A DNA stretch of 45,797 bases from Ignavibacterium sp. (lineage in GTDB: Bacteria; Bacteroidota; Ignavibacteria; Ignavibacteriales; Ignavibacteriaceae): positions 1-45,797 of the forward strand of contig JANWVQ010000098.1 of assembly GCA_025056745.1 (NCBI GenBank), given 5' to 3'. The notes under the pieces were generated by a model that made no database searches, was not told the origin of the DNA, and saw only the letters and a program-made list of their open reading frames with translations. Below, in pieces: positions 1-7,005 of this stretch (positions are counted from its first letter, which is position 1; the number at the start of each line of letters is the position of its first letter). Both the position numbers and the translations under genes were made by a program.

Positions 1-820
1 AGTTCCATTTGCACAGACAAGCAAAATAATCTATGGACCTTATTACACTCAGGAGAATGATTATGTTGTTAAGATATTTCCCAATGATTACCGAACTGTT
101 AAATATATAGCAGACTTTGAACTAATGTTAGAGAAGAACGATGAATATCCACATACAGATTCAACTGTTTATTCAATGACAGAGCCGATTTGCAGTTTAC
201 AGGTTACAGCAAGTAAGATAGTTTACAGAAATAACAACTGGGTGATAGATAGTGTATTTATTATAAAAGAAACATTACTTACGAGAGGTTCATTCAGCGA
301 TTTGAACACATTCATAAAGTTTCCATTGCAATACACACTGGCTAATGTTCCCAAAGAATTTACGACAGCAAAATACAGGGACAACACAGAAGGAGTAAAG
401 TGGAGCGGTGCATCAACGAATAATATAGAATTCAAAGTCATCTGGCTTGGCAGAGAAAAATACCGGCTCTCAGTAAATAAAATTACTGTATATGATCATA
501 GGGGACTTGAAATAAAAACAGATAGTCTAGAAGTTGCCCGTAAGATAGAATTTGAAGAAATTGAAACAATAAGAAATTCTAATCGTATTGCATACAATTC
601 AACAGTATTGGGTTGGCACGGAATAGATGAAGTTGTATCAATTGATAACTTTGAACCGATAAGAATAGTTGCAGGTATATTGAAACAACAGGATTTAAGA
701 TTGTATTTACCAATGATGGGTTTCTGGAACGGTATCTGGGAGAATGAACATTATGTTAAGAATCCATTTAGCTCAAATGGACTTAGTCCTTGGAAAGTAT
801 TAAAGAAAAGAACTAAGTAA
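1..820 (+). CDS. Unrecognised protein, 5'-truncated by the window edge
   Basis: The reading frame is open from base 2 to the stop at 818-820, so the ATG at 125 is probably internal and the gene begins outside the window. About 272 residues are visible. I do not recognise a family. The visible part has no obvious membrane segment or catalytic motif; it is rich in aromatic and beta-prone stretches (for example EFKVIWLGREKYRLSVNKI and RLYLPMMGFWNGIW), which would suit an extracytoplasmic or beta-sandwich protein, but that is inference. The stop lies 19 bp before the terminus of an IS256-type remnant, so the 3' end could have been reshaped by that insertion. High confidence that it is coding, none for function. 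Confidence 0.6.
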   Translation, partial: VPFAQTSKIIYGPYYTQENDYVVKIFPNDYRTVKYIADFELMLEKNDEYPHTDSTVYSMTEPICSLQVTASKIVYRNNNWVIDSVFIIKETLLTRGSFSDLNTFIKFPLQYTLANVPKEFTTAKYRDNTEGVKWSGASTNNIEFKVIWLGREKYRLSVNKITVYDHRGLEIKTDSLEVARKIEFEEIETIRNSNRIAYNSTVLGWHGIDEVVSIDNFEPIRIVAGILKQQDLRLYLPMMGFWNGIWENEHYVKNPFSSNGLSPWKVLKKRTK

Positions 821-838
821 GATAATCTTCATATTTGG

Positions 839-1025
839 CGAGACTGTAAAATAATTTGTGTAAATCGATTTTACTGTCAAAGAAAATCAACAAGTCTCTG
901 TTCAAAAATAATAGATAAATGAGATAAAGCAACAGTCCAATTTTGTACCGGCATAACATTCCATTTTTTAGATATGTCTCTATAAGCCAGAAAAAGCATT
1001 TTTTTCGAGACTGTATAATTATTTT
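839..1025 (+). repeat. Direct pair of terminus-like cgagactgta motifs bracketing the IS256 remnant
   Basis: cgagactgtaaaataattt at 839-857 and cgagactgtataattatt at 1006-1023 share their first ten bases and are similar afterwards. They lie in the same orientation, whereas the two ends of one IS should be inverted. The second copy sits exactly where the transposase homology stops, suggesting two element ends brought together by nested insertion or deletion. Confidence 0.5.
840..1005 (-). mobile_element. IS256-family (mutator-type) transposase 3' remnant with terminal repeat
   Basis: On the minus strand an open frame from 999 to the stop at 879-877 encodes 40 residues, including LAYRDISKKWNV and NWTVALSHLSIIFEQRL. 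This is the conserved C-terminus of IS256-family transposases (K-K-W-x(5)-NW-x(4)-L-x(3)-I-x-FE-x-RL). Just beyond the stop, 840-866 reads gagactgtaaaataattt then gtgtaaat, the form of an IS256-family terminal inverted repeat. The 5' nine-tenths of the transposase is missing: homology ends around 1005, where a second gagactgta motif begins. It is a dead fragment. A 76-residue ORF in another frame of this strand (813-1043) is a shadow. Confidence 0.75.
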
Positions 1026-1030
1026 TTTAT

Positions 1031-1206
1031 AAACATTGAACAATCAACACTTAACATTAAAAATTATCCGTAGTATCCGTCAAATCCGTGTTCTATTCAA
1101 CTAACAATTAAGAATTTAGAATGTATAATGAAGAATTATTTTTCTATACACATTGAACATTTAACACTTAACATTAAACATTATCTAAGTTAAATCCGTG
1201 TTCTAT
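1031..1206. repeat. Two copies of an AT-rich intergenic repeat
   Basis: Copy A (1031-1096) and copy B (1148-1206) share acattgaac, then aacacttaacattaaa, then aaatccgtgttctat. Copy A carries a few extra bases before the last block. Between them, at about 1107-1139, lies a stretch of the form aagaatttagaatgtataat. No coding potential and no palindromic repeat-spacer regularity. Confidence 0.6.
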
Positions 1207-1216
1207 ATTTTTCTTG

Positions 1217-1240
1217 CCACGAAGACACAAAGGCACGAAG
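1217..1240. repeat. Short cacgaag-type interspersed repeat
   Basis: The sequence is built from the alternating units cacgaag, acacaaag and gcacgaag. From memory, near-identical ccacgaag/acacaaag strings occur between genes in many uncultured-bacterium genomes; their function is not known. Only one copy lies in this window. Confidence 0.45.
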
Positions 1241-1260
1241 AAATTTATCAAATAAGTAAA

Positions 1261-1350
1261 TCAGAAAACTTTAATCACCATCAACGTTATATCATCTGAT
1301 TGTTGAGTGCCAAAGGTAAATTGTAATGTTTCAGAAGGAAATGGAATTGC
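1261..1350 (-). pseudogene. Possible C-terminal tail of a SpoIIE/RsbU-type protein phosphatase
   Basis: The minus strand from 1350 to the stop at 1263-1261 encodes 29 residues ending in TQQSDDITLMVIKVF. The QSDDIT-L-x-V-I-K-V string is the typical C-terminal strand of PP2C-like SpoIIE/RsbU serine phosphatases, whose second Asp helps bind metal. A stop codon (positions 1353-1351) lies immediately upstream in frame, so only the last strand survives. The match is short, so this is tentative; the position beside other gene debris supports a relic. Confidence 0.4.
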
Positions 1351-1387
1351 CTAAATCTGTTTAATGTAAAAAAGAAAGGAAATTCTT

Positions 1388-1533
1388 ATGTCTGAAATCA
1401 AAAAAGAAAGAAAACATATTCACCAGAACAAAAGGTTCTTATTCTTAGAAAACTTCTTGAAAACAATGTTCCTATCAGCCAGATTGCCGAAAAATACAAC
1501 GTGCCACGGCAAGTCATTACATATTTAATTTAG
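1388..1533 (+). pseudogene. Frameshifted transposase OrfA (helix-turn-helix) stub
   Basis: ATG at 1388 follows a good ribosome site (aagaaagga, 1372-1380) and encodes MSEIKKER; the frame then shifts in an A-rich run near 1400-1414. From about 1396 the next frame encodes KRKKTYSPEQKVLILRKLL, then ENNVPISQIAEKYNVPRQVI, ending at a TAG at 1531-1533. This is the N-terminal helix-turn-helix of transposase OrfA of the IS3/IS66-associated type (typically K-x-Y-x-x-EQK...IL...L-x-x-N-x-x-V-S-x-I-A-x-x-Y-x-V). The rest of the transposase is absent, so it is a truncated, frameshifted relic. A programmed frameshift is unlikely because no downstream catalytic ORF follows. Confidence 0.65.
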
Positions 1534-1562
1534 TCAGCTTTATGTTTAATAATTTTTATTAA

Positions 1563-3119
1563 CTACAACCTCAAATAATTTTTAACTGCATTTGCAACAT
1601 TCTCACCATCAATTGCAGCAGAGACAATTCCACCAGCATAACCTGCACCTTCTCCACACGGGAAAAATGCATCTATCTGAGTGTGCATAAAAGTTAATTT
1701 GTCCCTTGGAATTCTTATCGAAGAACTTGTTCTCGATTCAGGAGCTACTAAAATTGCTTCTTCAGAATAATATCCTTTCATTTTATTATTAAAAACGAAT
1801 AACGACTTTTTCAATCTTTCTGTTATAAATTTCGGAAACAATAAATTTAAATCAGAAGAAGTCAAACCGCTTATGTATGAAGACTTTGGTAGTGAGGATG
1901 AAATTTTATTATTTACAAAATCAGTAACTCTTTGAGCTGGAGCAGATTGCGTACAATTAGCCATCAGGTATGCGTTCTGTTCAATTTCTCTCTGAAGTTG
2001 AATAGCATTGAATGGATAATACTTTTGATAAGAAGTAAAATCTTTCTCATTTATTTCAACAACTAATCCTGAATTAGCAAAAGGTGAATCTCTTCGTGAA
2101 ACAGACATACCATTTACAACAATTTCATCATTTGATGTTGAAGCAGGCACTATAATTCCACCGGGACACATACAAAATGAATAAACTCCACGACCATTTA
2201 CATTACAAGCAATCGAATAACTCGCAGCGGGCAAATTCTCCTGTTTATTTTTTGTATGATATTGAATTTCATCAATCAGTTTTTGTGGATGTTCAATTCT
2301 AACTCCCAGTGCAAATGGTTTCGGTTCGATTAAAATATTTTTTTTATGAAGTAAATAATAAATATCTCTTGCTGAATGTCCTGTTGCTAAAATTACTGCA
2401 TCAGCCAAATAATCCTCATTATCATTTACAACAACTCCAATCATTTTGTTTTTCTTCAGAATAAAATCAGTTAATTTTGAATTGAAATGAATTTCGCCAC
2501 CACAGTTAATAATTGTTTGACGTATTTGTTGAACAATCTTTGGTAATTTATTTGAACCGATATGTGGATGAGAGTCAATTAGAATATCTCTGCTTGCACC
2601 GTGTTGAACAAGCACTGAAAGGATTTTTTTTACATCACCTCTTTTTGTTGAACGAGTATAGAGTTTACCATCACTAAATGTTCCAGCTCCACCTTCGCCA
2701 AAACAATAATTAGATTCTGAATTAACAAAATGTTCCTGATGAATAGCCCGAATATCTCTGCGTCTGCTTCGAACATCTTTCCCACGTTCAATAATAATTG
2801 GTTTAATTCCAAGTTCAATCAGCCTTAGTGCTGCAAACATTCCAGCCGGACCTAAACCGATTATCAAGACTTTTTTATTGTCTGAAACAGGTTTGTATTC
2901 AATAAAAATATTTTCTTCTTTTGGCTTTTCATCTAAATAAGCATTAAAACTAATTTTATAAACGACATTTCTGCTTCTTGCATCAATTGACCTTCGTGTT
3001 GGAATTAAAGCAGAAATTCTCTCTGCTTTTGTATTAAGTAATGATGCAGCTTTATGAAGGATATAATTATGATTGTATAACTCCTCAGGAGGAATGCTTA
3101 ATTCGATTTTTTTTATCAT
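1563..3119 (-). CDS. FAD-dependent dehydrogenase of the COG2509 family
   Basis: A 518-residue flavoprotein. Residues 83-111 form a Rossmann beta-alpha-beta unit with GLGPAGMFAALRL and a terminal acidic residue (IIIERG), the FAD-binding signature; a second conserved region is NYCFGEGGAGTFSDGKLYT, typical of this family. A C-terminal FFPCGEGAGYAGGIVSA segment closes the FAD site, and the first 80 residues form the family's own N-terminal domain. The family is widespread and annotated as uncharacterised NAD(P)/FAD dehydrogenases; the substrate is unknown. It is the last gene of the minus-strand run, 33 bp after the SDR gene. Length and motifs are complete. Family assignment is firm, the reaction is not. 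Confidence 0.85.
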   Translation of the reverse strand: MIKKIELSIPPEELYNHNYILHKAASLLNTKAERISALIPTRRSIDARSRNVVYKISFNAYLDEKPKEENIFIEYKPVSDNKKVLIIGLGPAGMFAALRLIELGIKPIIIERGKDVRSRRRDIRAIHQEHFVNSESNYCFGEGGAGTFSDGKLYTRSTKRGDVKKILSVLVQHGASRDILIDSHPHIGSNKLPKIVQQIRQTIINCGGEIHFNSKLTDFILKKNKMIGVVVNDNEDYLADAVILATGHSARDIYYLLHKKNILIEPKPFALGVRIEHPQKLIDEIQYHTKNKQENLPAASYSIACNVNGRGVYSFCMCPGGIIVPASTSNDEIVVNGMSVSRRDSPFANSGLVVEINEKDFTSYQKYYPFNAIQLQREIEQNAYLMANCTQSAPAQRVTDFVNNKISSSLPKSSYISGLTSSDLNLLFPKFITERLKKSLFVFNNKMKGYYSEEAILVAPESRTSSSIRIPRDKLTFMHTQIDAFFPCGEGAGYAGGIVSAAIDGENVANAVKNYLRL

Positions 3120-3152
3120 TGTAATGTCCTCTATTTATGAGGAAAATATTAT

Positions 3153-3944
3153 TTAGAAAATAGATTTTATTGAACCACCATCAACCTGAATTGTAGTTCC
3201 TGTTATGTAAGAAGCTTGTTTGGAAGCAAGAAAGACCACTACAGATGCAATTTCTTCCGGACTGCCTAAACGATTCATTGGAACATCTTTTGCCATTTCT
3301 GTTAAAATTTCCTCGTGAGATTTTCCAGATGTCTTTGCTCGATTAACAGCTAATTCGTATAGTCTGTGAGTGAGAGTGTATCCTGGTGCAACGTTATTTA
3401 TTGTAATGTTCTTATTTGCAAATTCAGTGCTTAAAGTTTTAGATAAACCTGTAACTGCGGCTCTGAATGAGTTTGAAAGTATAAGATTGTGAACAGGTTG
3501 CTTTACGGCAATAGAGGTAATATTTATAATTCTTCCCCATTGATTATTAATCATATCGGGAAGAACTAAATGGATAAATCTGGTAACACTTAGAAGAACT
3601 TGTTTGTAAGCATCATCCCAAGCTTCTTCAGGTAGTTCAAGGAAATAGCCTGGGACAGGTCCCCCGCAATTGTTAACTAAAATATCTACTTTACCAAGAT
3701 TTGAAACAACTGCATTATAAAATGTTTCAATATCTCTTTTTGAATTTAAGTCACATACTCCCCAGAAAGGTTCAACGCCGAACTTATTTTTTATATCGCT
3801 TGCGGCATCGATTAATTTTTTCCTTGATCTAGAGCAGATTGCGACGTTCGCTCCTTCGGAGGCGAAGGTATCGGCAACAGCTTTTCCAATGCCAGTGCTA
3901 GCTGCAGTTACAATTACGTTTTTTCCTTTTAATCCCAAGTCCAT
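3153..3944 (-). CDS. SDR-family oxidoreductase with a non-canonical active site
   Basis: A 263-residue short-chain dehydrogenase/reductase-fold protein. The cofactor loop TAASTGIG is at 13-20, and NNCGGP (91-96) replaces NNAG. The C-terminal GTTIQVDGG is the usual SDR ending. The catalytic YxxxK is absent: in the aligned stretch LILSNSFRAAVTG the Tyr position is Ser157 and the Lys position Arg161; the upstream Ser (NITS, 144) is kept. From memory a branch of FabG-like SDRs shows this pattern. Chemistry is therefore uncertain: it may be a reductase with an altered mechanism or a binding protein. It sits 2 bp from ackA and 33 bp before the FAD dehydrogenase, so it is probably co-transcribed with both. 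Confidence 0.8.
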   Translation of the reverse strand: MDLGLKGKNVIVTAASTGIGKAVADTFASEGANVAICSRSRKKLIDAASDIKNKFGVEPFWGVCDLNSKRDIETFYNAVVSNLGKVDILVNNCGGPVPGYFLELPEEAWDDAYKQVLLSVTRFIHLVLPDMINNQWGRIINITSIAVKQPVHNLILSNSFRAAVTGLSKTLSTEFANKNITINNVAPGYTLTHRLYELAVNRAKTSGKSHEEILTEMAKDVPMNRLGSPEEIASVVVFLASKQASYITGTTIQVDGGSIKSIF

Positions 3945-3946
3945 AT

Positions 3947-5146
3947 TTATTTATTCATTTTTGATACGATTTCTGCAGTATCAAGAGCAATAACTAATTC
4001 TTCATTTGTAGGAATTCGAAAAACTTTAACATTCGATGAATCGGAAGAAATTAACTCTTCGTTATTTGTATTTCGAAGTTCATCGAGTTTAATTCCTAAG
4101 AATTCAAGATTTTTACAAACTTCCTCTCTAACTTCCACAGCGTTTTCACCGATTCCACCAGTAAAAACAAGTGCATCCAAACCACCCATTTCAGCTGCAT
4201 AAGCTCCAATATATTTTTTAATTCTCTGACAGAAAATTTCAAAAGCATATCTTGAACGAGTATGTTGATCTTTAACTGCAGCTAAGATTTCACGCATATC
4301 ACTGCTTTCGCCGCTAATTCCGATAAGTCCGCTATGCTTATTTAACATTGTTGCTGCTTCATTTAATGATAGTCCTTCTTTGCCCATAACATACAAAATT
4401 ACTTGTGGATCTAAATCTCCGCATCTTGTTCCCATCAATAAACCTTCAAGCGGAGTAAATCCCATTGTTGTATCAATAGAAGTTCCATTTTTAACTGCAG
4501 CCATACTACATCCATTACCAAGATGAGCAGTGATGATTTTTAATTCCTCAATTTTTCTGTTCATCAGTTCAGCAGCTCTTCTTGAAACATAAAGATGAGA
4601 GGTTCCGTGAAATCCATATCGTCTTATTTTATACTTTTTATAAAGTTCATAAGGAATTCCATATAAGTAAGAACTTGGTGGCATTTGCGAATGAAATGCT
4701 GTATCAAAAACTCCAACTTGAGGAGTTCCGGGAAGAATTCTTGTAACTGCATGAATACCTTTAATGTTTGGTGGATTGTGTAATGGAGCCAATTCAATGT
4801 TTTCTTGAAGTACGCTTATAACTTCATCAGTAATCAAAACAGAACCTGTAAAACTTTCGCCTCCGTGAACAACCCGATGCCCAACTGCTTCAATATCTTT
4901 TTTATCATCAATAACACCGTGATTTTTACTTAATAAGACTGCAAGAACATATTCAATAGCGATTTGATGGTCAAGGATTTCACCACTAATTTTTATTTTG
5001 TTTCCATCATAACGTGATTGTGAAAGAACAGCACCAGACATTCCAATTCTATCAACCATTCCTTTAGCAAGAGCGAATTTTTTGTCTGTGTCTATAAACT
5101 GATATTTTATTGATGAGCTACCACAGTTTAATACTAAAACTTTCAT
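3947..5146 (-). CDS. ackA: Acetate kinase
   Basis: Transfers phosphate between ATP and acetate to give acetyl phosphate, or makes ATP from acetyl phosphate during fermentation; cytoplasmic. The 399-residue length matches the family. The signatures are present: LNCGSSSIKYQF at the N-terminus (Asn7), Arg91 in GHRVVHGG, His123, Asp148 in VFDTAFH and His180 in YGFHGTSHLYV, plus FTGGIGENA and a C-terminal NEEL. These match the known catalytic and substrate residues of acetate kinases. No phosphotransacetylase gene is nearby. It lies 18 bp after the 3-hydroxyacyl-CoA dehydrogenase gene and 2 bp before the SDR gene, suggesting a catabolic acyl-CoA/acetate operon. Confidence 0.97.
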   Translation of the reverse strand: MKVLVLNCGSSSIKYQFIDTDKKFALAKGMVDRIGMSGAVLSQSRYDGNKIKISGEILDHQIAIEYVLAVLLSKNHGVIDDKKDIEAVGHRVVHGGESFTGSVLITDEVISVLQENIELAPLHNPPNIKGIHAVTRILPGTPQVGVFDTAFHSQMPPSSYLYGIPYELYKKYKIRRYGFHGTSHLYVSRRAAELMNRKIEELKIITAHLGNGCSMAAVKNGTSIDTTMGFTPLEGLLMGTRCGDLDPQVILYVMGKEGLSLNEAATMLNKHSGLIGISGESSDMREILAAVKDQHTRSRYAFEIFCQRIKKYIGAYAAEMGGLDALVFTGGIGENAVEVREEVCKNLEFLGIKLDELRNTNNEELISSDSSNVKVFRIPTNEELVIALDTAEIVSKMNK

Positions 5147-5164
5147 TTAATTACCTTAAAAAAA

Positions 5165-6100
5165 TTATTGAATTTTATTTCCATATTCATCGTATTTATA
5201 AAAACCTTCTCCAGTTTTTCTACCTAATTTTTTTTCACGTACTAATTTTCTGAGAATTGGACAAGCTCTATATCGTGGTTCCCCGAGTGTTTTCCAAAGA
5301 GTTTCCATCCAAGCAAGTACTTCATCAAGACCCATCATATCTGCCATTTCCAAAGGTCCATATTGGAAATTATATCCAAGTCTCATCGCGGTATCAATAT
5401 CTTTTGCTGTTGCAACCCCTTCAAGAAGAATATACATTGCTTCATTAAGTAAAGGGACTATTGCTCTTGTTGTTACAAATCCAGGATATTCATAAACTTC
5501 AACCGGGGTTTTACCAATCTTTTGTGCAAATTCTTTTACTTTAGTGACAGTTTCATTTGAAGTGTGTAAACATTTAACAATTTCAACTACTGTTACTTTG
5601 GGCACAGGATTTAAGAAATGAATGCCGATAACTTTATCAGGTCTTTTTGTAAATTCAGAAATTTTGGTCAAGCTTAAGGTTGAAGTGTTTGATACAAAAA
5701 TAGCCTCTTTTTTTGCAATTGCATCCATATCCTTGAAAATTTTAACCTTGAGGTCAAAGTCTTCATCAACGGCTTCAATCATTAAGTCACAATCGTTTAC
5801 TTTACTTATATCTATTTCCCAGTTTATTCTGCTGAATATTGCTTTTTTTTCTGAATTAGTCATTGCCCAGCGTTTAATTTCTTTATCAATATTGTCGCTG
5901 AGTTGGTTTTTAGCTTGTTCCAATCTTTCTTGATTTTTTTCTATGATCACTACATCATATCCAGCAGCAGCAACTGTCTGTGCAATACCTTGTCCCATAA
6001 TTCCAGCGCCGATAATAGCCACTTTGTTTATTTTATCATCCTTTTCTGGTAGGATAGCATTACTGAGAATGTCCTCTAGTGATAATTTTTCTTCTTGCAT
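5165..6100 (-). CDS. 3-hydroxyacyl-CoA (3-hydroxybutyryl-CoA) dehydrogenase
   Basis: NAD-dependent oxidation of 3-hydroxyacyl-CoA to 3-oxoacyl-CoA, or the reverse, in beta-oxidation or butyrate-type metabolism. The Rossmann loop GAGIMGQGIAQ is at 31-41; catalytic residues are Ser140 (SNTST), His161 (GIHFLNP) and Glu173, followed by the C-terminal helical domain with YGPLEMADMMGLD. It has 311 residues against about 280 for stand-alone enzymes; the excess is an N-terminal extension of about 24 residues (MQEEKLSLEDILSN) before the Rossmann fold. It is the first gene of the minus-strand run and faces the yceD operon across a 190-bp divergent intergenic region. Whether it acts like PaaH or Hbd cannot be told from sequence. 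Confidence 0.92.
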   Translation of the reverse strand: MQEEKLSLEDILSNAILPEKDDKINKVAIIGAGIMGQGIAQTVAAAGYDVVIIEKNQERLEQAKNQLSDNIDKEIKRWAMTNSEKKAIFSRINWEIDISKVNDCDLMIEAVDEDFDLKVKIFKDMDAIAKKEAIFVSNTSTLSLTKISEFTKRPDKVIGIHFLNPVPKVTVVEIVKCLHTSNETVTKVKEFAQKIGKTPVEVYEYPGFVTTRAIVPLLNEAMYILLEGVATAKDIDTAMRLGYNFQYGPLEMADMMGLDEVLAWMETLWKTLGEPRYRACPILRKLVREKKLGRKTGEGFYKYDEYGNKIQ

Positions 6101-6233
6101 AAGACTTTTCGATTAATTTTCAAATAAATTTTTAATTTTGTGGCAAATTTAACTAAATCTAAAATGATTTAGAGGATAATAATTTTTATAGAAATTTACA
6201 TTTGGAATTGATAAAATTATTGACAAATTAACT

Positions 6234-6265
6234 TTTGATTATCAGCTTCTGTAATCATATATTTG
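6234..6265 (+). promoter_or_regulatory. Bacteroidetes-type promoter for the yceD-rpmF-fab operon
   Basis: TTTG at 6234-6237 and TATATTTG at 6258-6265 are separated by 20 nt, matching the Bacteroidetes sigma consensus TTTG-N(19-21)-TAnnTTTG exactly. The predicted start of transcription is about 6272, leaving a leader of about 20 nt before ATG 6291, which has no Shine-Dalgarno. A TTGACA at 6220-6225 has no sigma70 -10 box at the right distance. Confidence 0.55.
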
Positions 6266-6290
6266 AAGCCAATTTTTAATATAACTTTTT

Positions 6291-6809
6291 ATGGTTATTA
6301 AAATATCTAATTTAGAACTGGGGGAGCATTTATTTAACTTTTTGGAAAAAGTTGAAAATATTGAGCTTGAAGATCCTTTTTTCGGAGAATTTTCAACTAA
6401 AGTAAAGTTAAATAAACTAACTGATCAGATTATTGCTGATGTTAGTTCTGAATTAAAAGTAGAATTTGAATGCGATAGATGTACACGTAAATATGAAGAT
6501 AAAATTATTAGCACTTATCAGATGATTTATATGGTAAAAAGCGGAAATTATGAAGGTGAGGATATAAACATAACTTTTATTACGCGAGAGACTGATAAAA
6601 TAAAATTAGATAACGATGTCAGAGAATTTGCAATTCTTTCAATTCCAATGAAAAAACTTTGCAAAGAAGATTGCAAAGGATTATGTCCAAGATGCGGTGT
6701 TGATTTGAACTTTGAAGAATGTAAATGTCAAAAAGAAGATATAAATCCAGTTTGGTTACCTTTATTAGATATAAAAGATAAATTAAGAAATAACAAAAGG
6801 AATAGATGA
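6291..6809 (+). CDS. yceD: DUF177/YceD family protein
   Basis: 172 residues of the DUF177 family, almost always encoded immediately before rpmF; in plants and bacteria it has been linked to 23S rRNA accumulation and ribosome biogenesis. Cys61 and Cys64 (FECDRC) form one pair, and a second group lies near the C-terminus in [18 protein letters not shown] and EECKC, so a zinc site is likely. It ends one base before the rpmF start, so the two are probably translated together. ATG 6291 has no clear ribosome site, as is common in this phylum. Confidence 0.88.
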   Translation: MVIKISNLELGEHLFNFLEKVENIELEDPFFGEFSTKVKLNKLTDQIIADVSSELKVEFECDRCTRKYEDKIISTYQMIYMVKSGNYEGEDINITFITRETDKIKLDNDVREFAILSIPMKKLCKEDCKGLCPRCGVDLNFEECKCQKEDINPVWLPLLDIKDKLRNNKRNR

Positions 6810-6810
6810 A

Positions 6811-6990
6811 ATGCCAAATCCGAAACGAAAAATGTCGAAAAGTCGTAGGGATAAAAGACGAACTCATTACAAAGCTTCAGTCCCAACATTAAGCAAATGT
6901 TCAAACTGTGGTGAAATGAAATTGTCCCACAGAGCTTGCCCTTCTTGCGGTTACTACGACAAAAGGTCTGTTTTCGTTCCTAAAAGTTAA
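6811..6990 (+). CDS. rpmF: 50S ribosomal protein L32
   Basis: 59 residues beginning [20 protein letters not shown], the L32 signature, with a zinc-binding CxxC...CxxC (Cys30, Cys33, Cys43, Cys46) and the ending KRSVFVPKS. It is a structural protein of the large ribosomal subunit. Start ATG 6811 follows the yceD stop by one base, and plsX begins 15 bp downstream. The order yceD-rpmF-plsX-fabH is conserved across many bacteria and ties ribosome synthesis to lipid synthesis. Confidence 0.97.
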   Translation: MPNPKRKMSKSRRDKRRTHYKASVPTLSKCSNCGEMKLSHRACPSCGYYDKRSVFVPKS

Positions 6991-7005
6991 TTAGTCTTTT
7001 TTGAG

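Larger units (their letters stand above)
821..1562. other. Gene-free interval of about 740 bp filled with degenerate elements
   Basis: The only stretch over 300 bp without an intact gene. In order it holds an IS256-family 3' remnant with its terminal repeat (840-1005), a second copy of the terminus-like motif in the same orientation (from 1006), two copies of an AT-rich repeat (1031-1096 and 1148-1206), a stretch of taatgaagaatt type (about 1107-1139), a cacgaag repeat (1217-1240), a reverse-strand coding tail resembling a SpoIIE phosphatase (1261-1350) and a frameshifted transposase OrfA stub (1388-1533). No RNA gene was seen here. Confidence 0.8.

Noticed and set aside
813-1043. 76-residue minus-strand ORF in the gene-free interval
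   Set aside because: It lies over the IS256 relic but in a different frame from the transposase signature; it has no recognisable motif.
1031-1206. Possible CRISPR array from the repeated AT-rich units
   Set aside because: Only two copies, unequal in length, no short regular spacers and no cas genes nearby.
1388-1533. Programmed frameshift as in active IS3-family elements
   Set aside because: No OrfB or catalytic domain follows, and the second frame ends at an early stop; decay fits better.
6220-6250. TTGACA as a sigma70 -35 box
   Set aside because: No TATAAT-like hexamer at 16-18 nt; the phylum-type pair beside it fits better.
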